Assembly (NCBI RefSeq): GCF_014696345.1
Contig: NZ_JACJPY010000013.1
Span: 1-64,000, forward strand
Origin: Pseudanabaena cinerea FACHB-1277
Lineage (GTDB): Bacteria; Cyanobacteriota; Cyanobacteriia; Pseudanabaenales; Pseudanabaenaceae
DNA: 64,000 bases
Direction of reading: 5' to 3'
The translations under genes were made by a program, and so were the position numbers. Shown here one piece after another: positions 9,296 through 17,500 of this stretch (positions within the stretch are counted from its first letter, which is position 1; each line of letters begins with the position of its first letter). Below the pieces are notes generated by a model. It was not told where the DNA came from. It did no database searches and saw nothing but the letters and a program-made list of their open reading frames with translations.

Positions 9296-12274
9296 CTAAT
9301 TTACCAGATCAGGGACTAACTGAGTAATCCAGCCAACTACTTGTATTCTTTCGCCATAGCTAATTCTGCCTTGTCTATCAGCTTCTTGCAAGATGTTGAA
9401 TAGAACTTCAGCCAATGCTTGTTTGACTTCACGATTCCCAGAACGCATGGCACGATTAAAAGCATTTTCTGTTTCGCCTCTTTTAAGAAATTTAACAACA
9501 TCTTCATTTGCAATTACAACTTCAATGCGATTAATGAGATCTCGATAAACAGGATTGTTAGAATCAATGCTATTAGCTTCATTTACAGTAAGATCTCGCA
9601 ATTTTGATAATCCTTGTGCAGGCGTAATTCTTTCTTTGCCAATTTGCATCCGAATTTCTTCGGTTTTATATTCTGTATAATAGTTTCTAGATGCTTTACT
9701 AGAAGTCGTTTCCAGCCATAACTTAGCAAATGTTATTTGATCTTTTTCGTCCAGTTCGCGTACTATTAACTTGCATAGGCGATCTATTTCACTGAGCCAT
9801 TCAGAATTTTTTTGAATTGACTGTTTGAATTGCTTCGCTAGTTGTAGAGCATTTTGCCATTGATTTTTCTTCAGCAGATGACAACACTCAAAGTAAGAGA
9901 GCATTGCGTGGGCATTGTTGAGATGCTCCTTGTGATTCAAATATCCTGAATTATAGTATTTTAGTTGTAAGCCTCGTTCAACATCACCATCAAGACAGGC
10001 AGCGATCGCTATTCCTAAAGGAGAATAAAAAAGTGATAGTTGAGAAGATGTCGGCAAGAGTTTATGTTGATATTGATATTGTAGATCCAGCATAAATTTT
10101 GTCAAATTATTATTTGACTTCTCAAGTTGTTCTAAAAAATCTATGGCGCTAGGTAAGATGAAAACTAAGCCTAACTTAATGCTTGCTTCAGCCGAACTTG
10201 TGAGAATATTCAACGTATATCGATCAAGACGTTGCCAGTCGCGTAATTGCATATAGGAATTGAGATCATGTCCTTTAAAACGATCCAATACGCGATCCCA
10301 AAGTTCTTCTAGTTTTTGCTTGAGTTGAGATCGATTTGGGGTTGAATTACCCAACCAAGGTAAGTTACTTAATGACGGATCGTCTGGCAGATTAGCGATC
10401 GCAGTTCCCCAACTGGCATTAAATTCCATAATCAAGTCGAGCTTTGGATACTCTGCATTCATCGCGCAATAATAAGCAGCAACAGCCCAATTATGCAAAC
10501 TTTGTATGTTGGGACGTTCTAACCAAATAGAGCGCGTTTTTTCTAGCAAAGCATTCCAGTTGATTTCAGTCTGTTTCCATGCTTCCGAATCTAGTCGAGG
10601 GAGAATATGTGTATCTAAATTTTTGCGAATGACTTCAGCTTGAGGATGGCGTTCTAGGGCTTTGTGGCTGATATTAGCTGCTTTCTCAATCTCACCTTGA
10701 TCGACAAATTTCTCGATCGCTTGCAAGTCCAAAAGATAAGCTTTTTGCTTGATAATCTTCAACTTTGAGCGTTGAGTATCCAATTCAGACGAGCGAATAT
10801 TTTGCCATTCTCTTGCATTTTCATCATAATTTTGGTTCTTAGCAAATATAAAACCACGCAAATAACTGGCGCGATCGCCATTCAAACCAACAAGAAAATT
10901 TAATGCTTGTTCCCAATTTTCCTGTTTACAAGCAACAATAACCTGTCGAAAGCGACATTCTAAATAGTCTGGCATTAGCTTATAAGCTTTGGTGTAGCAA
11001 TCTAAAGCTAGATCTAGTTCTCTAGACTGTTCATGGTGCAACCCTTTCTGAAAAATTGTCTTAGATTCGAGAATGCGCTCAAGACTGCGTAAAAACTTTT
11101 GTCCATCTTCACGGGGGAAAGAGGCGATCGCCATTCTTGCAGCTTTAAAAGCCTTTGGAAAATCAGCTTGCTGACAGAAAGATTTAGCATTTTTTAATTC
11201 TCGGTAATATTGTTTTTCAGCAATTGCGCTTGCCTTGCAAACTGCAATCAGTTCATTTAGTTCATCTGTATTGTAAAATTTTTGTGCTTCTTCATAAATT
11301 GGCAATGCTCTTAGAAAATATTTAGCTAAAGCATTTGCCTGTGCATCTTCAAAAAGTTCTAACCAATGTTTACGTTGTTGTAGTTCAGAACTGTAGGATT
11401 TTACCTGCTCATTAACTTTGGGATCGAATAGTAGATTTTTAGCTCTTTGTAAGCAATGAAGCGCTTTTTCTAAATTTTCATATTCTTTAGGATCATTAGA
11501 AACTAAGGTAAGCAGATTATTTCCTTCTTGAATTAGGCGTTGAGCATTTTGCATCTGCCCACTCCATTTCTTTGAAGATTCTTCTAGCTTAATCAGGAGA
11601 TCGCTAAGAAACCACTTCCGAAACAATTTCTCCCAAAAATTAGGATTTTGGCTCCATAGGCGTGTTCCACTTTTAGCAAGCTGAATTGCTTCTTTGAGTC
11701 GCTTTGCTTTAGCCCGTTCTTCAGATTTGACTAGAAGATTTTTCGTTTGACTAACGCGATCGCGAATATCAAATATTCCCACCCCACAACAAATAATAGT
11801 CAGGGAATTAATTGGTTTAGTGAACATAGAGTTGTCAGACCAGAGTCCTGTAGCAAATAGAAATAGAAATAGAGAGAGAAAGATGATAATAATCACTAAA
11901 AATACTAATAGAGAGTAGTTCAAAATCTGATTGCCGCTCTTGGCAGAAGTGGCTCTCTCTAAACATACTTGGGGAAAGACTAATGTTTCACCGATTTCTA
12001 AATTGTTTTCTCTGCCAATCAGCTTAGGGTTTGCAGTCACAAAATCTTTCCATATTTCACGACTGCCACAGGATTTTTCTGCCAAATAAACCAGAGAATC
12101 ACCACTTTGCACAGTATAGATAAGTTCTATAGGCTTAGATGTATTTTGGAGATTCTCCTTAGATGGTTGCGTGATCGAGTAAGCCAGCCACCAACCTATC
12201 ACGCAACCAATAGCAAAAAGCAATAAAAATACTAACCAGAATTTAGTAATCACATTGATTAGTTTAGGAAACAT
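9296..12274 (-). CDS. Large membrane protein: TM + LysM + TM + helical-repeat (TPR-like) region
   Basis: YTVQSGDSLVYLAEKSCGSREIWKDFVTANPKLIGRENNLEIGETLVFPQ LysM; two hydrophobic segments; long TPR-like helical region (e.g. GLHHEQSRELDLALDCYTKAYKLMPDYLECRFRQ). Confidence 0.78.
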   Translation of the reverse strand: MFPKLINVITKFWLVFLLLFAIGCVIGWWLAYSITQPSKENLQNTSKPIELIYTVQSGDSLVYLAEKSCGSREIWKDFVTANPKLIGRENNLEIGETLVFPQVCLERATSAKSGNQILNYSLLVFLVIIIIFLSLFLFLFATGLWSDNSMFTKPINSLTIICCGVGIFDIRDRVSQTKNLLVKSEERAKAKRLKEAIQLAKSGTRLWSQNPNFWEKLFRKWFLSDLLIKLEESSKKWSGQMQNAQRLIQEGNNLLTLVSNDPKEYENLEKALHCLQRAKNLLFDPKVNEQVKSYSSELQQRKHWLELFEDAQANALAKYFLRALPIYEEAQKFYNTDELNELIAVCKASAIAEKQYYRELKNAKSFCQQADFPKAFKAARMAIASFPREDGQKFLRSLERILESKTIFQKGLHHEQSRELDLALDCYTKAYKLMPDYLECRFRQVIVACKQENWEQALNFLVGLNGDRASYLRGFIFAKNQNYDENAREWQNIRSSELDTQRSKLKIIKQKAYLLDLQAIEKFVDQGEIEKAANISHKALERHPQAEVIRKNLDTHILPRLDSEAWKQTEINWNALLEKTRSIWLERPNIQSLHNWAVAAYYCAMNAEYPKLDLIMEFNASWGTAIANLPDDPSLSNLPWLGNSTPNRSQLKQKLEELWDRVLDRFKGHDLNSYMQLRDWQRLDRYTLNILTSSAEASIKLGLVFILPSAIDFLEQLEKSNNNLTKFMLDLQYQYQHKLLPTSSQLSLFYSPLGIAIAACLDGDVERGLQLKYYNSGYLNHKEHLNNAHAMLSYFECCHLLKKNQWQNALQLAKQFKQSIQKNSEWLSEIDRLCKLIVRELDEKDQITFAKLWLETTSSKASRNYYTEYKTEEIRMQIGKERITPAQGLSKLRDLTVNEANSIDSNNPVYRDLINRIEVVIANEDVVKFLKRGETENAFNRAMRSGNREVKQALAEVLFNILQEADRQGRISYGERIQVVGWITQLVPDLVN

Positions 12275-12280
12275 TAATCA

Positions 12281-12826
12281 TTACTCTCCTTTACAATTTT
12301 GAGGAATGATCAATTTTTCTCTAACTTCTAAAGCACTTTCTCTCCCAATTAAACTAGGATTTACAACCACAAAATCACGCCATTTTTCGCTATTGCCACA
12401 TAACTTTTGGGCTAAATCTTCAAGAGAATCACCACTTTGAACAATGTAACTTTTAGTCGATATCGGTTGATTTTTGGGCGTAGCTTTTATCGTTGCTACA
12501 ATTTCAGGCTTGTTTGCCAATGATGGATTGGGATTGTTGGTAATGCGATCGCCGATGACAGACTGAAACATAGAGTAACCAGTCCAACCACCCATTACAA
12601 AACCAATCGCTATACCCAGCAATACTAATAGCCAAATTTTGGGAAGTTTCGATTCCTTGGGTACATTTTGAATATTCTCAATAGGCGTATCACTTGCAGC
12701 TTGCAAAATCGGTAACTCTAAAAGCGATCGCAATAACGACACATCTGTATCGCAATTGGGACAGATGCTTTTTTGTAGGTCTTGATAACCACAGACAGGG
12801 CAGTTAAGTTTGATAGATTCAGTCAT
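12281..12826 (-). CDS. Zinc-ribbon + TM + LysM protein
   Basis: CPVCGYQDLQKSICPNC zinc ribbon; single TM; YIVQSGDSLEDLAQKLCGNSEKWRDFVVVNPSLIGRE LysM. Confidence 0.85.
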   Translation of the reverse strand: MTESIKLNCPVCGYQDLQKSICPNCDTDVSLLRSLLELPILQAASDTPIENIQNVPKESKLPKIWLLVLLGIAIGFVMGGWTGYSMFQSVIGDRITNNPNPSLANKPEIVATIKATPKNQPISTKSYIVQSGDSLEDLAQKLCGNSEKWRDFVVVNPSLIGRESALEVREKLIIPQNCKGE

Positions 12827-12858
12827 TTGAACTCTTGCAAAAATAGAATTGAATAAAA

Positions 12859-15078
12859 CTAGCGAGACAAACCTGTACTAATTGCTGATGTTGGCATTCG
12901 CTTATCAACATAGCGCTCCACCATAGGGAATAGCTCCTCTGCCATTCTGGAGACTTGCATATCTTGATTGTTTTTCATCGCAGAGATCATCCGATCTAAC
13001 TTACTTGCCATAACTTGACCCTCTGATGGATTGATTTGGCTTGCCTTACGGATTCCCACCACACAAAGCATAATTAGGCTGACGCGATCGGGCAAATTCT
13101 GAATTTCCTGTGCGGCGCGTTCAGTAACCACCTGCATTCCAGAAATATTATTTTTATCAATTGCCTCTTGCAATTCGCGTGACAACTTCTGTATTCTTTG
13201 CTTCTGCGCTGAAGGTATTAGATCGCCACAGATATTAGTTATCCGCTCAAACTCATTAATGTATGACTCAGCCTCTAGCCTTTCCTTCGACATCATCACC
13301 TTGAGAGATTCAAGTTCTTTCTGTGCTGTCTGAAGCATATCAGGGCGAATTTTATCTGTATTATTGTCAACAATCCGATTAGCCGCTTTGATAACAGCAG
13401 AGATTTTTTCGGTAGCGGCGGCAACTCCTAACTTAGTTAAGCCAAGTTCATTCAATTCCTGAATTACTTGCTTCGTCTCCTTAAGAACCTCTTCATCAGA
13501 TTTGCCTCGTGAAAACTGGCAAGATACATTTACGCTAGGGTCATTCTTTAAATGAGCATGAACCTTTAGCGGACTATCTTTTTCATCCAACTCTAAAAAA
13601 GTCTGAATCTCTGTTCCCTTTGGATAGTCCTGTTCCAAAGACAGCCAGACTTCTCCAATACTCTCATCGTTGCTTTTGCCATCAAGATCCTTGCTCACTT
13701 CATCTGGGCTAAAGAATTGAAAACGAATTAGCCTTTGTCCATCATCAACTAATTTGAAAGTATGCGAAGTTTTGATTGGCAAAACATCGCCACGCCGAAT
13801 AATGAGATAGCGCGGATCATCAACCAACTTGATGCAATAATCCCGCGACACAGTACCCACTTTATCAATGCGACCCGCCGCAACAATTGCCGCACCTTCG
13901 GCGATCGCATACATCGGACGTGGATGAATAACTACTTTCTCATTACCAAATGCAGCCCTCACCTGTGATTGCACATAGGGAATTTGTGATGAACCGCCCA
14001 CCAAAAGCACTACATCTACTAAATCAGGCGTGTATTCTGATAATTGCAAAGCCTCATGACAAATCTGAATTGTTCGCGCCACCAATGGTTTAATCATCTG
14101 CTCAAACTGCGATCGCGAAATCTCCACTTCTACAGGAATCCCGATCCCTAAATCATCTTTGAGAGGCGTAGCAGGGGAAATGATCGTAGATGTAGATTTA
14201 CTCAACTCCACCTTAGCTTTTTCACAGGCTAACTTGAGATCGGCAATGAACCGTAATTTCTCATAGTGAGGCATTTTGTCAATCAAGCGATCGATATCTC
14301 TGATACCCTCTTGCTTAGCAACTTGTTCCTTCACAAATTGAGTCAACTTCAGATCCACATCATCACCACCGAGCCAAAGATCCCCCGCCTTGCCTTGCTC
14401 AATAAACTGAGTACCCGCCGCCACAATCAAAGAAGCGTCAAATGTCCCACCACCAAAGTCATAAACCAAAATTGTCTTTACATCATCACTATCAGGCTTA
14501 AATCCATAGGAAATCGCCGCCGCCGTTGGTTCTGAGAGCAACTCTAAAGGTGTTAAACCTGCTTTGTAAGCAGCCGATCGCGTGGCATTTTTCTGTTTGT
14601 CATTAAAATAAGCAGGAATTGTAATTACCGCCTGATTAATCACTTCATTTTGCTTACCAAGGCGATCGCGGCGATAAACAATAGCATTACTCACAACTTT
14701 TTTGAGAATTTCTGCGGAAATATCTTCGGGTGAATATTCCTTACCGCCCATCCAAACGCCAATACTATTTTCAGTGCCATCGCTATGCGCTGTAACCTTG
14801 TAAGCACACTTCGATTTATGCTCTTGTACCTTCGGATCAGCAAACCCACGCCCAATTAATCGCTTGATCGAATTAATCGTATTTTCTGGACTATGCCCCA
14901 GATTGTTATAGGCAGATTCTCCCACCTTGATTTGATTGTCAATGCAGCTAACTATTGATCTAGTCAGCTTGCGATCAGGAGAAGTATTATCTACTCCTGT
15001 AACGATTTCCACCCCGACCTCACTAAATGCTCCAACTGAGTTTGTTGTCCCTAAATCGATGCCTAGCGCTTTGCTCAT
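12859..15078 (-). CDS. Divergent Hsp70 (DnaK-like) protein
   Basis: GIDLGTTNSV, ITIPAYFNDKQKNATRSAAYKAGL, YDFGGGTFDASL, LLVGGSSQIP; divergent linker and C-terminal half. Confidence 0.93.
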   Translation of the reverse strand: MSKALGIDLGTTNSVGAFSEVGVEIVTGVDNTSPDRKLTRSIVSCIDNQIKVGESAYNNLGHSPENTINSIKRLIGRGFADPKVQEHKSKCAYKVTAHSDGTENSIGVWMGGKEYSPEDISAEILKKVVSNAIVYRRDRLGKQNEVINQAVITIPAYFNDKQKNATRSAAYKAGLTPLELLSEPTAAAISYGFKPDSDDVKTILVYDFGGGTFDASLIVAAGTQFIEQGKAGDLWLGGDDVDLKLTQFVKEQVAKQEGIRDIDRLIDKMPHYEKLRFIADLKLACEKAKVELSKSTSTIISPATPLKDDLGIGIPVEVEISRSQFEQMIKPLVARTIQICHEALQLSEYTPDLVDVVLLVGGSSQIPYVQSQVRAAFGNEKVVIHPRPMYAIAEGAAIVAAGRIDKVGTVSRDYCIKLVDDPRYLIIRRGDVLPIKTSHTFKLVDDGQRLIRFQFFSPDEVSKDLDGKSNDESIGEVWLSLEQDYPKGTEIQTFLELDEKDSPLKVHAHLKNDPSVNVSCQFSRGKSDEEVLKETKQVIQELNELGLTKLGVAAATEKISAVIKAANRIVDNNTDKIRPDMLQTAQKELESLKVMMSKERLEAESYINEFERITNICGDLIPSAQKQRIQKLSRELQEAIDKNNISGMQVVTERAAQEIQNLPDRVSLIMLCVVGIRKASQINPSEGQVMASKLDRMISAMKNNQDMQVSRMAEELFPMVERYVDKRMPTSAISTGLSR

Positions 15079-15107
15079 GGTAATTTACGACTAACTTAAT
15101 ATGGATC

Positions 15108-15365
15108 TTACCAACAAAGCGAGGTAAATACGCAAAATAGTCTGAATATTTTCTTTCCATTAAAACTGGCAAATCCCCAGCCGCCGCGATGACATACCCG
15201 CACCTGTCCTCCGATGGATATGCCTGTGCTAAGGGTTTCCACCTTGCCACTCCGCAAAAATATATCCGTGCCATGCGATCGCTCTAATCTGATCGCCAAA
15301 AAATCCACTTGAGACTTGTAGCGATCGATTAAGCCAACCACCCGATCTTTCAACTGACGCACCAT
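15108..15365 (-). pseudogene. Truncated tldD 5' fragment
   Basis: First ~69 aa identical to TldD N-terminus, then unrelated GKKIFRLFCVFTSLCW. Confidence 0.9.
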
Positions 15366-15408
15366 AAACCAAGTCTCTGTAATGTATTTCCTGTCGGATT
15401 ATATCAAA
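15160..15408. repeat. Direct repeat copy B (truncated tldD 5' fragment)
   Basis: Near-identical to 7337-7585. Confidence 0.95.
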
Positions 15409-15473
15409 TCAAGCTATTCAGCGCGATCGCCCAACCAATCGCCCCTAATCGCACAACATCATTCTTAGTTGGG

Positions 15474-15743
15474 TCACATTCTTTTAAGCAGTTCATCATA
15501 TTCATTATGCGTACCAACTCAGTACCAATAAATATGGTCAGATTCCCAAAGCTCTAAAGCGCGATAATTTAGACTGATTCAGACAGAATAGATTGGTTGC
15601 CTTTGCCTTACACGTTTAAATTGAAGGCTGTTATGGTATAGATCTGTTTGCCAAAGCGCATAGGCTTTGTCTGCTTGTTCTTGAACTGATTTTGGAAGTT
15701 GTTCCAGTTGTTTACGAAAGGAGTTGGTTACGCTAGATTTCAT
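15474..15743 (-). pseudogene. RelE/ParE-like toxin pseudogene with two in-frame TGA codons
   Basis: Manual translation MKSSVTNSFRKQLEQLPKSVQEQADKAYALWQTDLYHNSLQFKRVRQRQPIYSV*ISLNYRALELWESDHIYWY*VGTHNEYDELLKRM*; stops at 15579-15581 and 15519-15521. Confidence 0.8.
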
Positions 15744-15745
15744 GG

Positions 15746-15928
15746 CTAAGATGGGAAAACTTCTTTAATGGGAACTGTTTGGCTGTTTGCAATTTCTTGA
15801 CGTACCATTTCTGCCATGAAATCCCATTGTTCGTTGGTGGTATTTGTAAAGCGGATTTGCCATTCTTGCTCGTCTCGTATTTCATCTAGAAAACGACTGG
15901 CGATCGCTTGTTGCAGGAGTGTAGTCAT
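15746..15928 (-). CDS. Small antitoxin-like protein upstream of the relE-like pseudogene
   Basis: MTTLLQQAIASRFLDEIRDEQEWQIRFTNTTNEQWDFMAEMVRQEIANSQTVPIKEVFPS; directly adjacent to the toxin reading frame. Confidence 0.5.
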   Translation of the reverse strand: MTTLLQQAIASRFLDEIRDEQEWQIRFTNTTNEQWDFMAEMVRQEIANSQTVPIKEVFPS

Positions 15929-16096
15929 ATTTTTCACCGATGATAAATATCGACATATTATACATCTTCGTAATTTCATGCCAATGAAGCGATCGCCGCT
16001 AATCCCACAAAATCAGATCGCTTTACCATTATTAGCTAAAATGTTGTAGTGCTACAATTTATTGGCGATCGCTAAAATTAACCAGCGCAGACTATT

Positions 16097-16330
16097 ATGT
16101 TACAGACAATCCAAGGAATATATCGAAACGGTAAGATCGAGTTAGCGGAAATCCCCCAAGATATTACGGAGAGCCAAGTTTTTGTGGCTTTCTTTAAGCC
16201 TCAGTCAGTTAGTCCTGCTAGTCAGTTTATGTCGTTTGGGATGTTTTCAAGTTCTCAACAATCGACTGAAGCTGATTTTAGAGATGCTGAGTTTAATGGC
16301 GATGTTGACGATGCTCTTGGTTGGGTTTAA
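16097..16330 (+). CDS. Antitoxin-like protein
   Basis: MLQTIQGIYRNGKIELAEIPQDITESQVFVAFF; immediately upstream of PIN reading frame. Confidence 0.6.
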   Translation: MLQTIQGIYRNGKIELAEIPQDITESQVFVAFFKPQSVSPASQFMSFGMFSSSQQSTEADFRDAEFNGDVDDALGWV

Positions 16331-16340
16331 TTCTAGCAAT

Positions 16341-16739
16341 ATGAAATATATTCTTGACACCCATGCTTTAATCTAGTTTTTGGAAGGTAATTCTCGTTTA
16401 GGGGTGACTGCTAAAGAAATTCTTGCGGATTCAAGTAGTGAATTAATTTTACCTGTGATCGCTTTGGCGGAGTCGGTATGGATTGTGAGTCGTGGCAAGA
16501 CTTCGATTCCTTCTGTTGATGCTTTGCTAAAGGTAGTGAAGCAAGATAAACGACTCTCTATCTATCCACTTGATGCTAATGTGATTGAGAAAAGTGTCAA
16601 CCTCACTTCTATCAATGAGATGCACGATCACCAGATTGTATCAACGGCTTTGGTGGTAGAGGAGCAAGGAAATCAGGTGGCTCTTTTGAGTTGTGATCAG
16701 AATATTTGTGCTGCGAATTTGGTTAGGATTATTTGGTAG
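16341..16739 (+). pseudogene. VapC-type PIN-domain toxin with in-frame TAG at codon 12
   Basis: ATG AAA TAT ATT CTT GAC ACC CAT GCT TTA ATC TAG TTT TTG GAA: MKYILDTHALI*FLEGNSRLG...; TAG at 16374-16376, frame continues to 16739. Confidence 0.85.
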
Positions 16740-16765
16740 TTTGACTGTTATTGTTTTCTGGAAAG

Positions 16766-17452
16766 TTATTTCAGGAGAGATTCTAATTCCTGTGACAATA
16801 GGGCTTGTTCTTGTCTAATAGACTCTAATCGGCTCAGAATTTCTGTGATGCGCTTTTTGGTGTCAGTGTTTTGAGTTCCATTATTTTGCTTTAGAGATTT
16901 AGAAATTGACATCCAAATATTTGCAAGTATCTTAGCAGGATAGCTCAAAACCAATAGCCAAAACTTTTCGGTGAGTTTAGAGAGAGCGCCTAATAATCCC
17001 GAAAATAGAATCATGCCTACTAAAAAGATACTCAAACATTGTAGGGGATGATTGATACACCAAACTAGTTGAGGGTGTTGATCAATCCAATTATTCAAAG
17101 ATGAGTTAATAGAAGCTTGTATCCCATCGGATAAGGTTTGATTGAGGGTATCAATTTTCTCAATAGCAGTGTGTAAGGAGTCTTTTAGGGTGTTAGTGGC
17201 ATTGGTTATACTGTTAACTAGCTGACCACCTTTCTCGGTAACATTACCTAGGGTATTGTTTGCTGCTTCAGTGAAACTACGTTTTGCGTCTATTGCTGTT
17301 TGATTAATAGTTTCAATAGATTGATTAGTAATCTCTGTGACTACAGATTTAACCTGCTGAACATTTTGATTGACGGAATCGACGGCGTTATCAAGCAGGC
17401 TTTTGGTGCTTTGTAGTTTCTCGGTAACGCTATCTGGGAGGAGAATTTGCAT
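16766..17452 (-). CDS. Coiled-coil membrane protein of unknown function
   Basis: Long helical N-terminal repeats, central TM segment (CLSIFLVGMILFSGLLGALSKL), C-terminal coiled coil. Confidence 0.6.
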   Translation of the reverse strand: MQILLPDSVTEKLQSTKSLLDNAVDSVNQNVQQVKSVVTEITNQSIETINQTAIDAKRSFTEAANNTLGNVTEKGGQLVNSITNATNTLKDSLHTAIEKIDTLNQTLSDGIQASINSSLNNWIDQHPQLVWCINHPLQCLSIFLVGMILFSGLLGALSKLTEKFWLLVLSYPAKILANIWMSISKSLKQNNGTQNTDTKKRITEILSRLESIRQEQALLSQELESLLK

Positions 17453-17500
17453 AGTTTATTTGAGGGAATATCAAGAAAATAGTATGAGGAAGTAGCAAAA

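Noticed and set aside
15023-15274. 83-aa ORF across the Hsp70 start and tldD stub
   Set aside because: Out of frame with both homologous genes; by-product of the junction
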